Of a stretch of 64,000 bases of DNA, positions 44,933-54,217 are shown piece by piece. Within the stretch, counting starts at the first letter, position 1. Each line of letters begins with the position of its first letter. Origin of the DNA: Virgibacillus sp. 7505 (GTDB lineage Bacteria > Bacillota > Bacilli > Bacillales > Amphibacillaceae); assembly GCF_002272135.1 (NCBI RefSeq), contig NZ_NPBF01000037.1, positions 1 through 64,000 of the forward strand, given 5' to 3'. The translations under genes were made by a program, and so were the position numbers. The notes beneath the pieces are model-generated. The model was not told the DNA's origin, did no database searches, and saw nothing but the letters and a program-made list of their open reading frames with translations.

Positions 44933-45535
44933 TTAACGGGAGTAGAACTCTACGATAAGTGCTTCGTTGATTTCAGCTGGAAGCTCAGAACGCTCTGGGT
45001 AACGAGAGTAAGTTCCTTGCAAGCTGTTTGCATCGAATGTCAAGTAATCTGGTACGAAGTTATTCGCTTCAACAGAACTAGCGATGATATCAAGTTTAAG
45101 TGATTTCTCACGAACACCGATAACTTGACCAGGTTTTACGCGGTAAGATGGGATATCTACGCGTTTACCGTCTACAGTGATGTGGCCGTGGCCAACGATC
45201 TGACGAGCTTGTCTGCGAGTACGAGCCAAGCCTAGACGGAATACAAGGTTATCAAGACGAGACTCAAGAAGTGTCATGAAGTTCTCACCATGGATACCTT
45301 TCATTTTACCAGCTTCCTCGAATGCACGACGGAATTGGCGCTCGTTCATGTTGTACATGTAACGAAGTTTTTGTTTCTCAGCTTGCTGCAAACCGTATTC
45401 GGATTGCTTTCTGCGTTGGTTTGGACCGTGTTGTCCTGGTGGGTAAGGGCGTTTGTCAAGCTCTTTACCTGTTCCGCTTAGGGAGATACCAAGACGACGG
45501 GATTTTTTCCATAATGGACCTGTATAACGTGCCAT
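44933..45535 (-). CDS. rpsD: 30S ribosomal protein S4
   Basis: 200 residues. Standard N-terminus [16 protein letters not shown], then [10 protein letters not shown] (about 27-36) and an S4 RNA-binding domain (about 91-155; [20 protein letters not shown], then [20 protein letters not shown]). It nucleates assembly of the 30S body. GGTGG precedes the ATG. In B. subtilis S4 represses its own mRNA through the leader; the long leader here would allow the same. tyrS and rpsD, adjacent in B. subtilis, are separated here by about 12 kb. Confidence 0.96.
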   Translation of the reverse strand: MARYTGPLWKKSRRLGISLSGTGKELDKRPYPPGQHGPNQRRKQSEYGLQQAEKQKLRYMYNMNERQFRRAFEEAGKMKGIHGENFMTLLESRLDNLVFRLGLARTRRQARQIVGHGHITVDGKRVDIPSYRVKPGQVIGVREKSLKLDIIASSVEANNFVPDYLTFDANSLQGTYSRYPERSELPAEINEALIVEFYSR

Positions 45536-45767
45536 GGATAAATTCCACCTTTATTATTTTATTTGCATAAAATAAAAACAGAGTGTGCTCGAATCACCTG
45601 TTGATTATGTTTTCATGTACCATCGCTCCGACAGCAGAGAGTTACACGATACACCTTCTGAAACAAGGAGAAACGAAGATTCGTCTCTTAGTACACCTTG
45701 CCAAGAAAGGAACAAAATCAGACAAATGGGAGTTCACATAGGCCGCCATTTATTTTACACAAAGAGT
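45536..45767 (-). promoter_or_regulatory. Long rpsD leader RNA (probable S4 autoregulatory leader)
   Basis: About 225 nt lie between the rpsD promoter and ATG without a supported gene on either strand. Several GC-richer segments (45620-45720) could fold. S4 autoregulation through such a leader is established in Bacillus; the structure here is inferred from position, not modelled. Confidence 0.5.
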
Positions 45768-45797
45768 ATTATAAGCTTTCTGTCTGGTTAAAGTCAA
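45768..45797 (-). promoter_or_regulatory. Sigma-A promoter of rpsD
   Basis: On the minus strand TTGACT (45797-45792), an 18-base spacer and a perfect TATAAT (45773-45768). Confidence 0.65.
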
Positions 45798-45858
45798 GGC
45801 AATTAGACAAAGGAGATATTATGAATATGATTGTAAGTAAAAAGAACTAGGATATCAA

Positions 45859-45888
45859 TTGAGAATTGAGTCTATTATCTTATATAAT
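45859..45888 (+). promoter_or_regulatory. Sigma-A-like promoter of dgcP
   Basis: TTGAGA, 18-base spacer, TATAAT; 35 bases before the dgcP start. Confidence 0.55.
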
Positions 45889-45922
45889 AGAATAAAACTA
45901 CCAAAATGTAGGGGAGATGCAA

Positions 45923-47749
45923 ATGGAGCGGCTAACTGACAGCAATCTTGAACAAGCAAAGCTTTATTTCTACCAGCTCCTCGTATCGGGAGAAAGCTAT
46001 AGTTACAGAGAGATACTTGCGCTTATGACCGAAAATATGAAGAATCTCCTGCAGGCAGACAGTGTGGCGCTATATTTATATGATGAATGGCAGCAGCAAT
46101 TGGACCGAATAAGCTATGCCGGGCCGAGGCAGAGCGGATTCCGTCTATCTATTGGCTATATTCGCCAGGGTGTTTGCACACCTGATATGTTAAGGGAATT
46201 CCCGCATGTATTGGATAGAGTCTTACCCCTACATCGACCGAATGAGGAAGTCATCGGATTTCTGTATATCGGGGGAGGCGGAGAAAAGATTCCTGATTGC
46301 AGGGAACTTGCCTGGGAAATCGGGAGTTATGTTACGCACCTTATCCGTACGTTTCAAGCGAAAGAAGATGAAAAGCATACTGTACAATTATATGAAGCAA
46401 CCACAAATCTGCATGCTTCTATTGATATGCATGATGTGCTGAGAGTGTTGATCACGACTTTGCAGCGCACTTATCCGCAATTTGTTTATGCACTTTTACT
46501 CGCCCAAGATTATCATGGTGATACAGATCTGCCAATCAAAAATTTGGTTTATGATTATTCTGTCCATGAAGCCAGTACGCGGGCATATATGACAGGTGAA
46601 GTGCAAGTGGAAGCGAGTGCAAAGGGAGAAGTGGTCAATCGGTATGTGCCTTTGAACGGCAAGCAGGGTATATATGGTGTATTGCATATCACGGTTCCCG
46701 CAGCTATTGCATATACAAAAGCGGATCATAGTTTTATTACGAAGCTAGCTGATTCGGCAGGGAATGCACTTGAGAATGCCAGATTGTATCAACACTCCAA
46801 GAAACTGATAAGTGATCTGCAGCTAATTAATGAAACATCGAAGAAAATGAATGCCAACTTGCGTCTATCAGATACAATCACTTTGATGCATCAGCAAATT
46901 CGAGATACATTCGGCGGGGAAGAAATTGGATTCATCCTATATAGGGGAGATCAAGACGCAGGTGACATATTGAATGGCAGTACAGGTTTTTTCTTTGAAA
47001 AAAATTCCCAGGTTTTCCTGGAATGGATTGCACAGCATTGCCGGAATGCACAAGGAGAAGCGATGTTTATCAGCAACTTCCAGGAACGATATCCGAATGT
47101 GCCGCTTCCTTATCGGTCTTTACTGGCGATTCCGATGGTAAGGTCGGAACAGCTGCAAGGTGTAGTGCTTGTACTTCATCGCAGCCCTAGCTTTTTCACT
47201 TTTGAATCATTCCGTTTGATCGAATCACTTGTGCAGCATTCTTCGTTGTCGATAGTCAATTCCATGCTTCGTGAGAGACTTGAGAATTTGGTCATTACAG
47301 ACTATCTTACGAATCTATTTTCAAGAAGTTATCTGGATGAACGGATGCGTGAGCATATACAGGAAGATGCGCAAGGCGGCTTTATCCTGATTGATGTGGA
47401 TGACTTCAAAAAAGTGAATGATACGTATGGGCATAATACGGGTGATTATCTCCTGATCCAAGTGGCCAATCTTATCAAGGATTTGCTCGGCCCGTCAGAT
47501 GTGGCAGCAAGATGGGGCGGAGAAGAGCTGGCAATCTACCTGCCGCATGCGTCTTTTGATCAGACAATAAAGAAGGCAGAAAGAATCGTTCAAAGTATTG
47601 CTGGCTCGACACGTCCTGCAGTTACGGTTTCCTGCGGGGTATCTACATGGACAGATGAAGATCGTCCAGCCGTACATAACCTGTTCTCCAGAGCGGACCG
47701 TAAGCTTTATGATGCAAAAAGGCTCGGAAAAAACAGATATTGCATCTAA
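45923..47749 (+). CDS. dgcP: GAF-GGDEF diguanylate cyclase DgcP (YtrP)
   Basis: 608 residues. An N-terminal helical/GAF-like region (about 1-130), a second GAF-like region (about 140-285) and a third GAF (about 300-440) precede the C-terminal GGDEF domain (about 450-606). The active-site signature is ARWGGEELAIYLP (GGEEL), with metal-binding FILIDVDDFKKVND, so the cyclase should be active and make c-di-GMP. The inhibitory I-site RxxD reads GPSD, lacking the Arg. The ATG at 45923 is 6 bases after GGGGAG; an in-frame ATG at 45917 directly abuts that site. Next to rpsD as ytrP/dgcP is in B. subtilis. Confidence 0.88.
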   Translation: MERLTDSNLEQAKLYFYQLLVSGESYSYREILALMTENMKNLLQADSVALYLYDEWQQQLDRISYAGPRQSGFRLSIGYIRQGVCTPDMLREFPHVLDRVLPLHRPNEEVIGFLYIGGGGEKIPDCRELAWEIGSYVTHLIRTFQAKEDEKHTVQLYEATTNLHASIDMHDVLRVLITTLQRTYPQFVYALLLAQDYHGDTDLPIKNLVYDYSVHEASTRAYMTGEVQVEASAKGEVVNRYVPLNGKQGIYGVLHITVPAAIAYTKADHSFITKLADSAGNALENARLYQHSKKLISDLQLINETSKKMNANLRLSDTITLMHQQIRDTFGGEEIGFILYRGDQDAGDILNGSTGFFFEKNSQVFLEWIAQHCRNAQGEAMFISNFQERYPNVPLPYRSLLAIPMVRSEQLQGVVLVLHRSPSFFTFESFRLIESLVQHSSLSIVNSMLRERLENLVITDYLTNLFSRSYLDERMREHIQEDAQGGFILIDVDDFKKVNDTYGHNTGDYLLIQVANLIKDLLGPSDVAARWGGEELAIYLPHASFDQTIKKAERIVQSIAGSTRPAVTVSCGVSTWTDEDRPAVHNLFSRADRKLYDAKRLGKNRYCI

Positions 47750-47753
47750 ATGA

Positions 47754-47790
47754 AAAAAACAGCTTCCTTTAGCGGAAGCTGTTTTTTATT
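47754..47790. terminator. Bidirectional terminator, dgcP / ytsP
   Basis: 14-bp stem (47754-47767 with 47774-47787), T tract on both strands. Confidence 0.9.
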
Positions 47791-48271
47791 TAGTCAAATG
47801 CTTGACGAGAACTTCGATGAATTTTTCTAAGTATTTCTGATCTGTTTCGTCGAATCGATTTTTGGACGGACTATCGATATCAAGCACTCCGTAAGATTTG
47901 CCATTTACAACGATAGGAACAACGATTTCGGACTGGCTTGCTGCGTCACATGCGATGTGACCAGGGAATTGATGTACATCGGCTACTAGCTGTGTTTTAT
48001 TTTCCGCTACAGCTGTTCCGCATACACCTCTACCAATTTTAATGCGTACACACGCCGGAAGGCCTTGGAATGGACCTAGAATCAATTCTTCTCCTTTATG
48101 AAGATAAAAACCGACCCAGTTCACATCATCCAAAAACTGATTCAAAAGAGCAGAGGCGTTTGCCAGATGAGCGATTTCGTCTTCTTCGCCAGTAAGCAAC
48201 GCATCAAGCTGTTTGACGAGCAATTCATAGTCCTTTTCACGGGAACCGCTATAAGCCTTTGTTTCGAACAT
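47786..48271 (-). CDS. ytsP: Free methionine-(R)-sulfoxide reductase, GAF-type (YtsP/fRMsr)
   Basis: 161-residue single GAF domain. All three cysteines of fRMsr enzymes are present with correct spacing: C74 (LPACVRI), C84 (RGVCGTA) and C108 (HIACDAAS). The enzyme reduces free methionine-R-sulfoxide in the cytosol. The ATG giving MFETKAY has GGGGG 8 bases upstream; an ATG 6 bases earlier is too close to that site. Divergent from yttP. Confidence 0.9.
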   Translation of the reverse strand: MFETKAYSGSREKDYELLVKQLDALLTGEEDEIAHLANASALLNQFLDDVNWVGFYLHKGEELILGPFQGLPACVRIKIGRGVCGTAVAENKTQLVADVHQFPGHIACDAASQSEIVVPIVVNGKSYGVLDIDSPSKNRFDETDQKYLEKFIEVLVKHLTK

Positions 48272-48391
48272 ATTCATTTCCCCCATATTATTAATTTCTG
48301 TAATTCGACAGAAGGCGCGAGATTTGGCGAGCGAAAGTTGCAGGTATGCCTCTTTCGCTGTCGTATACAACAGATAAAGGAGCTGAGAAGA

Positions 48392-49030
48392 TTGAAAAAA
48401 AATGACACGAAACAAAAAGTGATGGACGCCGCTTGTCAATTGTTCTACACAAAAGGCTACCATGGGACATCCGTCCGCGATATTGCGGGAAAAGCTTCGG
48501 TCAATGTCTCCTTGATCAACTATTATTATAAGAGCAAGCAAGGACTTCTGGAAGCATCCGTCGTGCTGTATTACGAAGAATATCTTGCTGTGCTGGAGAA
48601 AATAGCCCAAAAACGCGGGCAGGATTCTTCCAGTACCTATCTGAAACAATTAATTGAAGCAATTATACATTATAAGCTCTCGCGGAATCAATTCACGGGT
48701 TTCATCCAAAGGGAGCTCATGCTGGATTCTGTCTTTGTCAGGGAAATGGCGGTGACGTATCTTGCGAAGGAGAATCATACGCTGAAGCAAGCCTTCCGTG
48801 ATTACTTGGAAGCCAGTGGGATACGTGAAAGGGAAGGAGTATATCTTTACATGCAGCTTTCCGGTATGCTGTCTGCGCCATTTACGATGAACAAAGAAAT
48901 GAAAGGAATGCTGCTGACAGAGGAGTCACGCCGCTATTTTTGCAGCATGTACACGTCAAGTATCCATCATTGGATCGATACGTTGACAACGGTTTCTTCC
49001 GCTGCGCTCCGTGCAGTATCCGCCAATTGA
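48392..49030 (+). CDS. yttP: TetR-family transcription regulator YttP
   Basis: 212 residues. The N-terminal TetR HTH is complete: KQKVMDAACQLFYTKGYHGT (about 7-26), then VRDIAGKASVNVSLINYYYK. The C-terminal helical ligand domain is unlike well-known drug sensors. It starts with TTG, 9 bases after AAAGGAG. Orthologous in position to yttP, between ytsP and ezrA. Target genes unknown; the 120-bp divergent region with ytsP is a plausible operator site. Confidence 0.85.
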   Translation: MKKNDTKQKVMDAACQLFYTKGYHGTSVRDIAGKASVNVSLINYYYKSKQGLLEASVVLYYEEYLAVLEKIAQKRGQDSSSTYLKQLIEAIIHYKLSRNQFTGFIQRELMLDSVFVREMAVTYLAKENHTLKQAFRDYLEASGIREREGVYLYMQLSGMLSAPFTMNKEMKGMLLTEESRRYFCSMYTSSIHHWIDTLTTVSSAALRAVSAN

Positions 49031-49185
49031 TGCATTACCAGGGGAAAAACATGGAAAATACCAGAGAAATTTGAAAAAATTTAGCCATATTTGCGGTTTA
49101 CATGGTATCATATTAGTATTAAAAATAGATAACGATTATTAGGGTATTACTCCTTTTTCCCGAGTATTGGTTAGGAGGCTGGACA

Positions 49186-50877
49186 TTGCCGTACATCATC
49201 GGAGGTATTATTTTAATCATCGCCCTGATCATCTTGGGCTTGATTATGAGAAAGCGAGTTTATGATGAAGTGGACCGGCTTGAGAGCTGGAAAATGGATA
49301 TATCGAACCGCAACGTATCGGAAGAATTAGCGAAAGTGAAAGCGTTGAACCTGTCTGGAGAAACACAGGAAAAATTCGAATCGTGGAAGGAACGCTGGGA
49401 TCATATCGTAACCAAAGAGCTTCCAGATACAGAAGAGGCTCTTTTTGATGCGGAGGAAGGTGCTGACCGCTATCGTTTCAAAAAAGCGAAACAGCATCTG
49501 CAGCAAGTGGAAGCGACACTTTCCCGAGTGGAGGATAAGATTGAAGCTATGTTCCGTGAGCTGGACGAGCTGCTTGCATCGGAAGAAGAAGCTCGCAAGC
49601 AGGCAGAGGCTTTACAGCCTGTACTGCAGACGCTGAAGCGTACGATTTCGCAGCATCGCCACCAATTCGGAAAAGCAGATGTGCGTTTTGAGACAGCGAT
49701 TGCTGAGCAAATCACACAGCTGGCTACTTATCATTCACTCATCGAATCTGGCAACTACTTCGAAGCTAACCAACTCATTACAGATGTGAAAATGAAAACG
49801 GAGTCTCTGGAAGCTGAGATTGAGGCATTTCCTCAAGTGTACAAGCAGGTGAAGCAAGACCTGCCGGCGCAAGTCACGGATTTGCTTGGCGGTATCCGCG
49901 AGATGAAGCAAGATGGCTACCGGATCCATCATCTAGGTTTCGAAGACGAGCTGAAGGCTGAGAAGGAACGTTTGGATCTTCTGATCAAACAGCTGGAAGC
50001 GGGCGATGCAGAAGAGGCGAATTTGGTTATACCTGCTTTGGAAAACCGTATTAAAGAGATGTATCAACTGCTTGAGAACGAGGCTGTTGCCAAGAATTAT
50101 GTCGATTCTAAATTCGAGCAATACGTCAATGCTGTCGAAAAGAAAACAGAGTCCTATATCAGGACAAAAGAAGAAGTTGATCTGCTTCGGGAATCTTATT
50201 TCTTTACTGACAATGATGTCGAATTCCATCTGAAGCTCGAAACAAAGATCTCCAGACTCGTCAAACAGCTTGAGACGCTGCAGCAAGAGGTCGATGATGA
50301 GCTCGTATCACATGCGAAGCTGAAGGAAGAGCTGGAAGCGGGCTTCCGTGAACTGAGTGCCATAGAAGAGGAACACGAGGCCATCCGTGAAAAAATCAAG
50401 ACATTGCGTAAAGATGAATTGGAAGCTAAAGAAAAAATTGCTGACATGCGGCAGAAGCTGTACGATGTGAATCGGAAACTGCAAAAGAGCAATATTCCTG
50501 GTGTACCGCAGGATGTTTGGCAGATGGTCGAAGAGAGTCAGGAGAAAACCTCCCGCACAATGGAAGTTCTCGAGGCACATCCGTTAGATATGGCTGAGGT
50601 CCGTACACATCTGCAGCAGGCAGGGGAAGTCACCGATACAACTATTGAACAAATTGAGCATTTACTTGAACAAGCTTATTTGGCAGAAGTAGTGATTCAG
50701 TATTCCAATCGTTACCGCAGCCAATATCCGATGCTTGCTGCCGAAATGGCAGAATCAGAGAAGCTTTTCCGTGAATATCAATATGAACAAGCCTTAGAAC
50801 GGGCTGCACGTGCATTACAAGATATAGAGCCAAAAGCGCTGGAACGCTTGGAAAAACATATAAAGGTTCCCAGCTGA
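49186..50877 (+). CDS. ezrA: Septation ring formation regulator EzrA
   Basis: 563 residues: one N-terminal transmembrane helix (IIGGIILIIALIILGLIM, about 4-21) with a short outside end, then a long cytoplasmic spectrin-like coiled coil rich in Glu, Lys and Leu. It inhibits Z-ring formation away from midcell and helps coordinate cell-wall synthesis. TTG start 8 bases after TAGGAGG. A TTTACA-N17-TAAAAA element at 49097-49125 may be its promoter. The two-gene sulfur-transfer unit follows after a terminator. Confidence 0.93.
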   Translation: MPYIIGGIILIIALIILGLIMRKRVYDEVDRLESWKMDISNRNVSEELAKVKALNLSGETQEKFESWKERWDHIVTKELPDTEEALFDAEEGADRYRFKKAKQHLQQVEATLSRVEDKIEAMFRELDELLASEEEARKQAEALQPVLQTLKRTISQHRHQFGKADVRFETAIAEQITQLATYHSLIESGNYFEANQLITDVKMKTESLEAEIEAFPQVYKQVKQDLPAQVTDLLGGIREMKQDGYRIHHLGFEDELKAEKERLDLLIKQLEAGDAEEANLVIPALENRIKEMYQLLENEAVAKNYVDSKFEQYVNAVEKKTESYIRTKEEVDLLRESYFFTDNDVEFHLKLETKISRLVKQLETLQQEVDDELVSHAKLKEELEAGFRELSAIEEEHEAIREKIKTLRKDELEAKEKIADMRQKLYDVNRKLQKSNIPGVPQDVWQMVEESQEKTSRTMEVLEAHPLDMAEVRTHLQQAGEVTDTTIEQIEHLLEQAYLAEVVIQYSNRYRSQYPMLAAEMAESEKLFREYQYEQALERAARALQDIEPKALERLEKHIKVPS

Positions 50878-50880
50878 TAC

Positions 50881-50923
50881 ATAAAGCAATCCCTTGCCAC
50901 ATGCGAGGGATTGCTTTATTTTA
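50881..50923 (+). terminator. Terminator of ezrA
   Basis: 14-bp stem (50881-50894 with 50906-50919), T-rich tail. Confidence 0.88.
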
Positions 50924-50960
50924 GTAAAAGACAGTTTTTGAACAGAGGGGAGACGGATAC

Positions 50961-52100
50961 ATGATTTACTTTGATAACAGTGCAACAACGAAGCCGCACC
51001 CTGACGTGCTTGTCAGTTACACAGAGGCAGCACAAGCGTATTTCGCCAATCCTTCTTCTCTGCATCGATTGGGCGGCAGTGCAGAACAGCTGTTGACTGC
51101 ATGCCGGAAACAGGCTGCACAGCTTTTACATGTCGGGGAAAATGAGGTTTTTTTCACATCAGGCGGAACGGAAGGAAATAACCTGGCAATTAAAGGAACG
51201 GCATTTCAGAAAAAACGTATAGGGAATCATATTATTACGACGACCGTGGAACATCCTTCTGTCTTGGAGACTTGTGCGGAATTGGAGAACCAGGGCTTTA
51301 AGGTAACGTACGTTGATGTGGATAAGTACGGTTATGTGACAGCTGAAAAGATAAAAGCGGCCATAACAGATCAGACCATCCTTGTAAGTGTGATGCATGT
51401 GAATAATGAACTTGGCACCATCCAGCCAATTAAGACAATTGGCCAGATGCTGACCGAATTTCCTGCTATCACTTTCCACGTCGACCATGTCCAAGGAGCC
51501 GGGAAAGTAGCACTCAATCTCAAAGAGAGTCATATTCATCTTTGTACGCTATCAGCCCATAAATTTCATGGAGTGAAAGGCAGCGGTATACTGTATAAAG
51601 CTGCTGATACACGTATAGCTGCTCAGATGTCCGGTGGAGGGCAGGAGCAGGCACTTCGCTCCGGAACCGAAAATGTACCTGGAATAACGGCTATGGTTAA
51701 AGCACTGCGGTTGGCGATGGAAGAGCTGCAGACTTATCCTGCGAAGCTTTTTGAATTGAGGGAGCGACTTTGGGCAGGACTGGAAAGAATGGAGGGCGTT
51801 GTACTTCATTCTCCTCCTGCTGGTGCTCCGCATATCGTGAATTTTTCTGTTCCCGGATTGAAGCCGGAAGTATTGGTGCATGCTCTTGGTGAAAAGGATA
51901 TTTATGTATCGACAAAATCAGCGTGCTCTTCCAAAAACAGCGACGCAAGTGCGGTGCTGCTCGCTTGCGGGGTGCCGGATGCGCAGGCGGAATCTGCTAT
52001 CCGTGTGAGTTTTTCTTATGATAATACACAGCAAGAAGTCGACTATTTCTTGGAGATACTTGAAAAGACATTAACACAATTAAAGAAAGTGATGAGGTAA
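50961..52100 (+). CDS. Cysteine desulfurase (NifZ/IscS-like) partner of ThiI
   Basis: 379-residue PLP enzyme that removes sulfur from cysteine as a persulfide. PLP-binding Lys is in LSAHKFHGVKGSGIL (about 196-210), and the persulfide-forming Cys in STKSACSSKNSDA (about 317-329). N-terminal IYFDNSATTKPHPDV is typical. It directly precedes thiI with a 4-base gap; in B. subtilis the equivalent (nifZ, yrvO-like paralogue) supplies sulfur to ThiI for 4-thiouridine in tRNA. It is not a housekeeping SufS, whose genes are absent here. Confidence 0.9.
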   Translation: MIYFDNSATTKPHPDVLVSYTEAAQAYFANPSSLHRLGGSAEQLLTACRKQAAQLLHVGENEVFFTSGGTEGNNLAIKGTAFQKKRIGNHIITTTVEHPSVLETCAELENQGFKVTYVDVDKYGYVTAEKIKAAITDQTILVSVMHVNNELGTIQPIKTIGQMLTEFPAITFHVDHVQGAGKVALNLKESHIHLCTLSAHKFHGVKGSGILYKAADTRIAAQMSGGGQEQALRSGTENVPGITAMVKALRLAMEELQTYPAKLFELRERLWAGLERMEGVVLHSPPAGAPHIVNFSVPGLKPEVLVHALGEKDIYVSTKSACSSKNSDASAVLLACGVPDAQAESAIRVSFSYDNTQQEVDYFLEILEKTLTQLKKVMR

Positions 52101-52104
52101 GCTT

Positions 52105-53304
52105 ATGCAGTATGATCATATATTGATACGTTATGGAGAAATGGCACTAAAAGGAAAGAATCGTAAGCATTTCACCAAACAACTGGAATATAACGTGAAG
52201 GACCAAATCAGATCTTACCCGAAAGCGAAAGTAGAACGTACTCGCGACCGGATGTATATTCATCTTCATGGGGAAGATCATGAACCGATCGTAGCAGCAT
52301 GCCGGCATATATTCGGCATCCATAGCTTCAGTTTGGCTATCCGGACGGAAAATGAAGAGCAGGCAATCAAACAAGCTGCATTGCAGCTGCTGCTCGATAA
52401 TCCAGCGGGAACGACATTCAAAATCTCTTGCCGACGAACAAACAAACGATTCCCGATTGATTCACAGGAGATGAATCAGCGTATCGGTGCGTACGTTCTT
52501 CAGAACAGTGAGGGCTATCCTGTTGATGTAAGGAAACCTGGTGTGGACATCATGGTGGAGATTCGCGAGCGAGCAACTTATGTAACTGGCCAAAAAATCA
52601 AGGGGCCGGGCGGCTTGCCAGCAGGCAGTTCAGGCAAAACTCTATTAATGCTATCAGGCGGTATCGACAGTCCTGTCGCAGGGTATCTGGCTATGAAGCG
52701 CGGTGTCGAGATAGAAGCAATCCATTTCCATTCACCGCCTTATACAAATGAACGTGCAAAACAGAAAGTGATCGACTTAGCGCAAACATTATCGAAATTC
52801 GGTGCTAAAGTGAAGATTCATGTTGTTCCATTCACAGATTTACAGGTGAAGGTGCATCAAGAAATACCCTTTGGCTATAGCATGACAGTCATGCGTCGGA
52901 TGATGCTGCGTATCAGTGAACGTATTGCGGAAAAAAACGGTATCATGTCGCTTACTTCCGGAGAAAGCCTTGGTCAAGTCGCGAGTCAGACGATGGAAAG
53001 TATGTTTGCAATCAACGAAGTGACGAATTATCCGATACTTCGTCCATTGATTACAATGGACAAGTCTGACATCATTGATATTGCAAAAAAAATCGATACC
53101 TATGAAATTTCAACTCGTCCATATGATGACTGCTGTACAGTATTTGTGCCAGAGGCACCAAAAACAAAGCCTCGCCGTGAAAAGGTCCATCTGTATGAAG
53201 GGACAATCGACTTCTCGGCTGAATTCGAACGAGCTATCGAAGGAACAGAGATTATCACTGCATTGCCAGAAGAAGATAAAGCGCCTTTCGCTGATTTATT
53301 GTAA
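52105..53304 (+). CDS. thiI: tRNA 4-thiouridine sulfurtransferase ThiI
   Basis: 399 residues: N-terminal ferredoxin-like and THUMP domains (about 1-165), then a PP-loop ATPase (LMLSGGIDSPVAGYLAMKRG, about 184-203). The C-terminal rhodanese domain of E. coli ThiI is absent, as in other Bacillota, so the desulfurase encoded just upstream must pass sulfur directly. It makes s4U8 in tRNA and may supply thiazole sulfur. GGTAAGC lies before the ATG; translation is likely coupled to the desulfurase gene. Confidence 0.94.
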   Translation: MQYDHILIRYGEMALKGKNRKHFTKQLEYNVKDQIRSYPKAKVERTRDRMYIHLHGEDHEPIVAACRHIFGIHSFSLAIRTENEEQAIKQAALQLLLDNPAGTTFKISCRRTNKRFPIDSQEMNQRIGAYVLQNSEGYPVDVRKPGVDIMVEIRERATYVTGQKIKGPGGLPAGSSGKTLLMLSGGIDSPVAGYLAMKRGVEIEAIHFHSPPYTNERAKQKVIDLAQTLSKFGAKVKIHVVPFTDLQVKVHQEIPFGYSMTVMRRMMLRISERIAEKNGIMSLTSGESLGQVASQTMESMFAINEVTNYPILRPLITMDKSDIIDIAKKIDTYEISTRPYDDCCTVFVPEAPKTKPRREKVHLYEGTIDFSAEFERAIEGTEIITALPEEDKAPFADLL

Positions 53305-53326
53305 GAACTTCCCATATAAAAAAACC

Positions 53327-53356
53327 GTATGTTAATCTCCTTGTCAGCGCATGCTA
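53327..53356 (+). promoter_or_regulatory. Sigma-G promoter of sspA
   Basis: GTATG at -35, an 18-base spacer and CATGCTA at -10 fit the forespore sigma-G consensus (GHATR-N18-CATNNTA) fully. Confidence 0.75.
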
Positions 53357-53379
53357 CTTGTACAAGGAGGTGACACAAA

Positions 53380-53574
53380 ATGGCTAACAACAACTCAAGC
53401 AACCAGCTAGTAGTACCTCAAGCGCAACAAGCACTAGATCAAATGAAATATGAAATCGCACAAGAATTCGGTGTACAGCTTGGCGGAAACGAAACTTCTC
53501 GTGCCAACGGATCTGTTGGAGGAGAAATCACTAAACGTCTTGTACGCACAGCACAAGAGCAATTAAGCAGATAA
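53380..53574 (+). CDS. sspA: Alpha/beta-type small acid-soluble spore protein
   Basis: 64 residues with the SASP signature: [15 protein letters not shown] (about 18-32, including the GPR protease cleavage site) and [19 protein letters not shown] (about 45-63). It coats DNA in the forespore, converting it to an A-like form resistant to UV and peroxide. Very strong AAGGAGGTG site. The sigma-G promoter directly upstream confirms forespore expression. Its position after thiI is the same as in B. subtilis. Confidence 0.95.
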   Translation: MANNNSSNQLVVPQAQQALDQMKYEIAQEFGVQLGGNETSRANGSVGGEITKRLVRTAQEQLSR

Positions 53575-53592
53575 TTTCATAAGTATGGCATA

Positions 53593-53619
53593 AAGGGGCA
53601 GCGATCGCTGCTCCTTTTC
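53593..53619 (+). terminator. Terminator of sspA
   Basis: GC-rich perfect hairpin centred on GCGATCGC, followed by TTTTCT. Confidence 0.8.
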
Positions 53620-53673
53620 TGTGTAAAGATAAAGTGAATTGCTTATCCTATGCTGTGAGAGGAGCTGGAGAAT

Positions 53674-54207
53674 ATGTGGATAGCCATATTTACGGTTTGT
53701 TTGCTGCTATTGATCACAGTGGCTCTGGCAGCTAAAGTGACGATACATATTCGTTATGATAAGAATCATTGGCATATTCAAATTCTGGTTTTCGGTATAC
53801 GTGTGCATAAGCGCCAAATTAAACAGCAATCATCTATTGAACACACGTCCACCGATGATATGAAGCAGCAGCTGAGCAATTTCATTACTGATCTGCAAAG
53901 AATTTGGAAGTCCTTTCCCTATTTGCAGCAGATTACGAAAAGTGCAGAGCTGCAGAAATTCCGCTGGCATACGACAATCGGTATGTCTGATGCAGCTGCT
54001 ACAGGTACAATTGTTGGTTTGGTGTGGGCTTTAAAAGGAATAGCCAATCAGATAATCCGATCGAATTTCCAAACCAAACAGCCTTTCGACATCCAAGTAC
54101 AGCCGATTTTTCAAGCTTCCTTCTTTGATACGAGCTTTCAATGCATAGTGTCTATTCGTACCGGGAAAGCTATGCAGGCTATTATATCCAATGCCAGAGG
54201 AAGATAG
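53674..54207 (+). CDS. ytfI: DUF2953 membrane protein YtfI
   Basis: 177 residues: an N-terminal membrane helix (FTVCLLLLITVALAA, about 6-20), then a DUF2953 domain. The domain ends with IQVQPIFQASFFDTSFQCIVS (about 142-162). The protein is probably membrane-anchored with a cytosolic or forespore-facing domain. It precedes ytfJ with a 10-base gap, the conserved ytfI-ytfJ pair linked to sporulation. AGAGGAGCTGG precedes the ATG. Confidence 0.83.
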   Translation: MWIAIFTVCLLLLITVALAAKVTIHIRYDKNHWHIQILVFGIRVHKRQIKQQSSIEHTSTDDMKQQLSNFITDLQRIWKSFPYLQQITKSAELQKFRWHTTIGMSDAAATGTIVGLVWALKGIANQIIRSNFQTKQPFDIQVQPIFQASFFDTSFQCIVSIRTGKAMQAIISNARGR

Positions 54208-54217
54208 GAGGAGCAAT

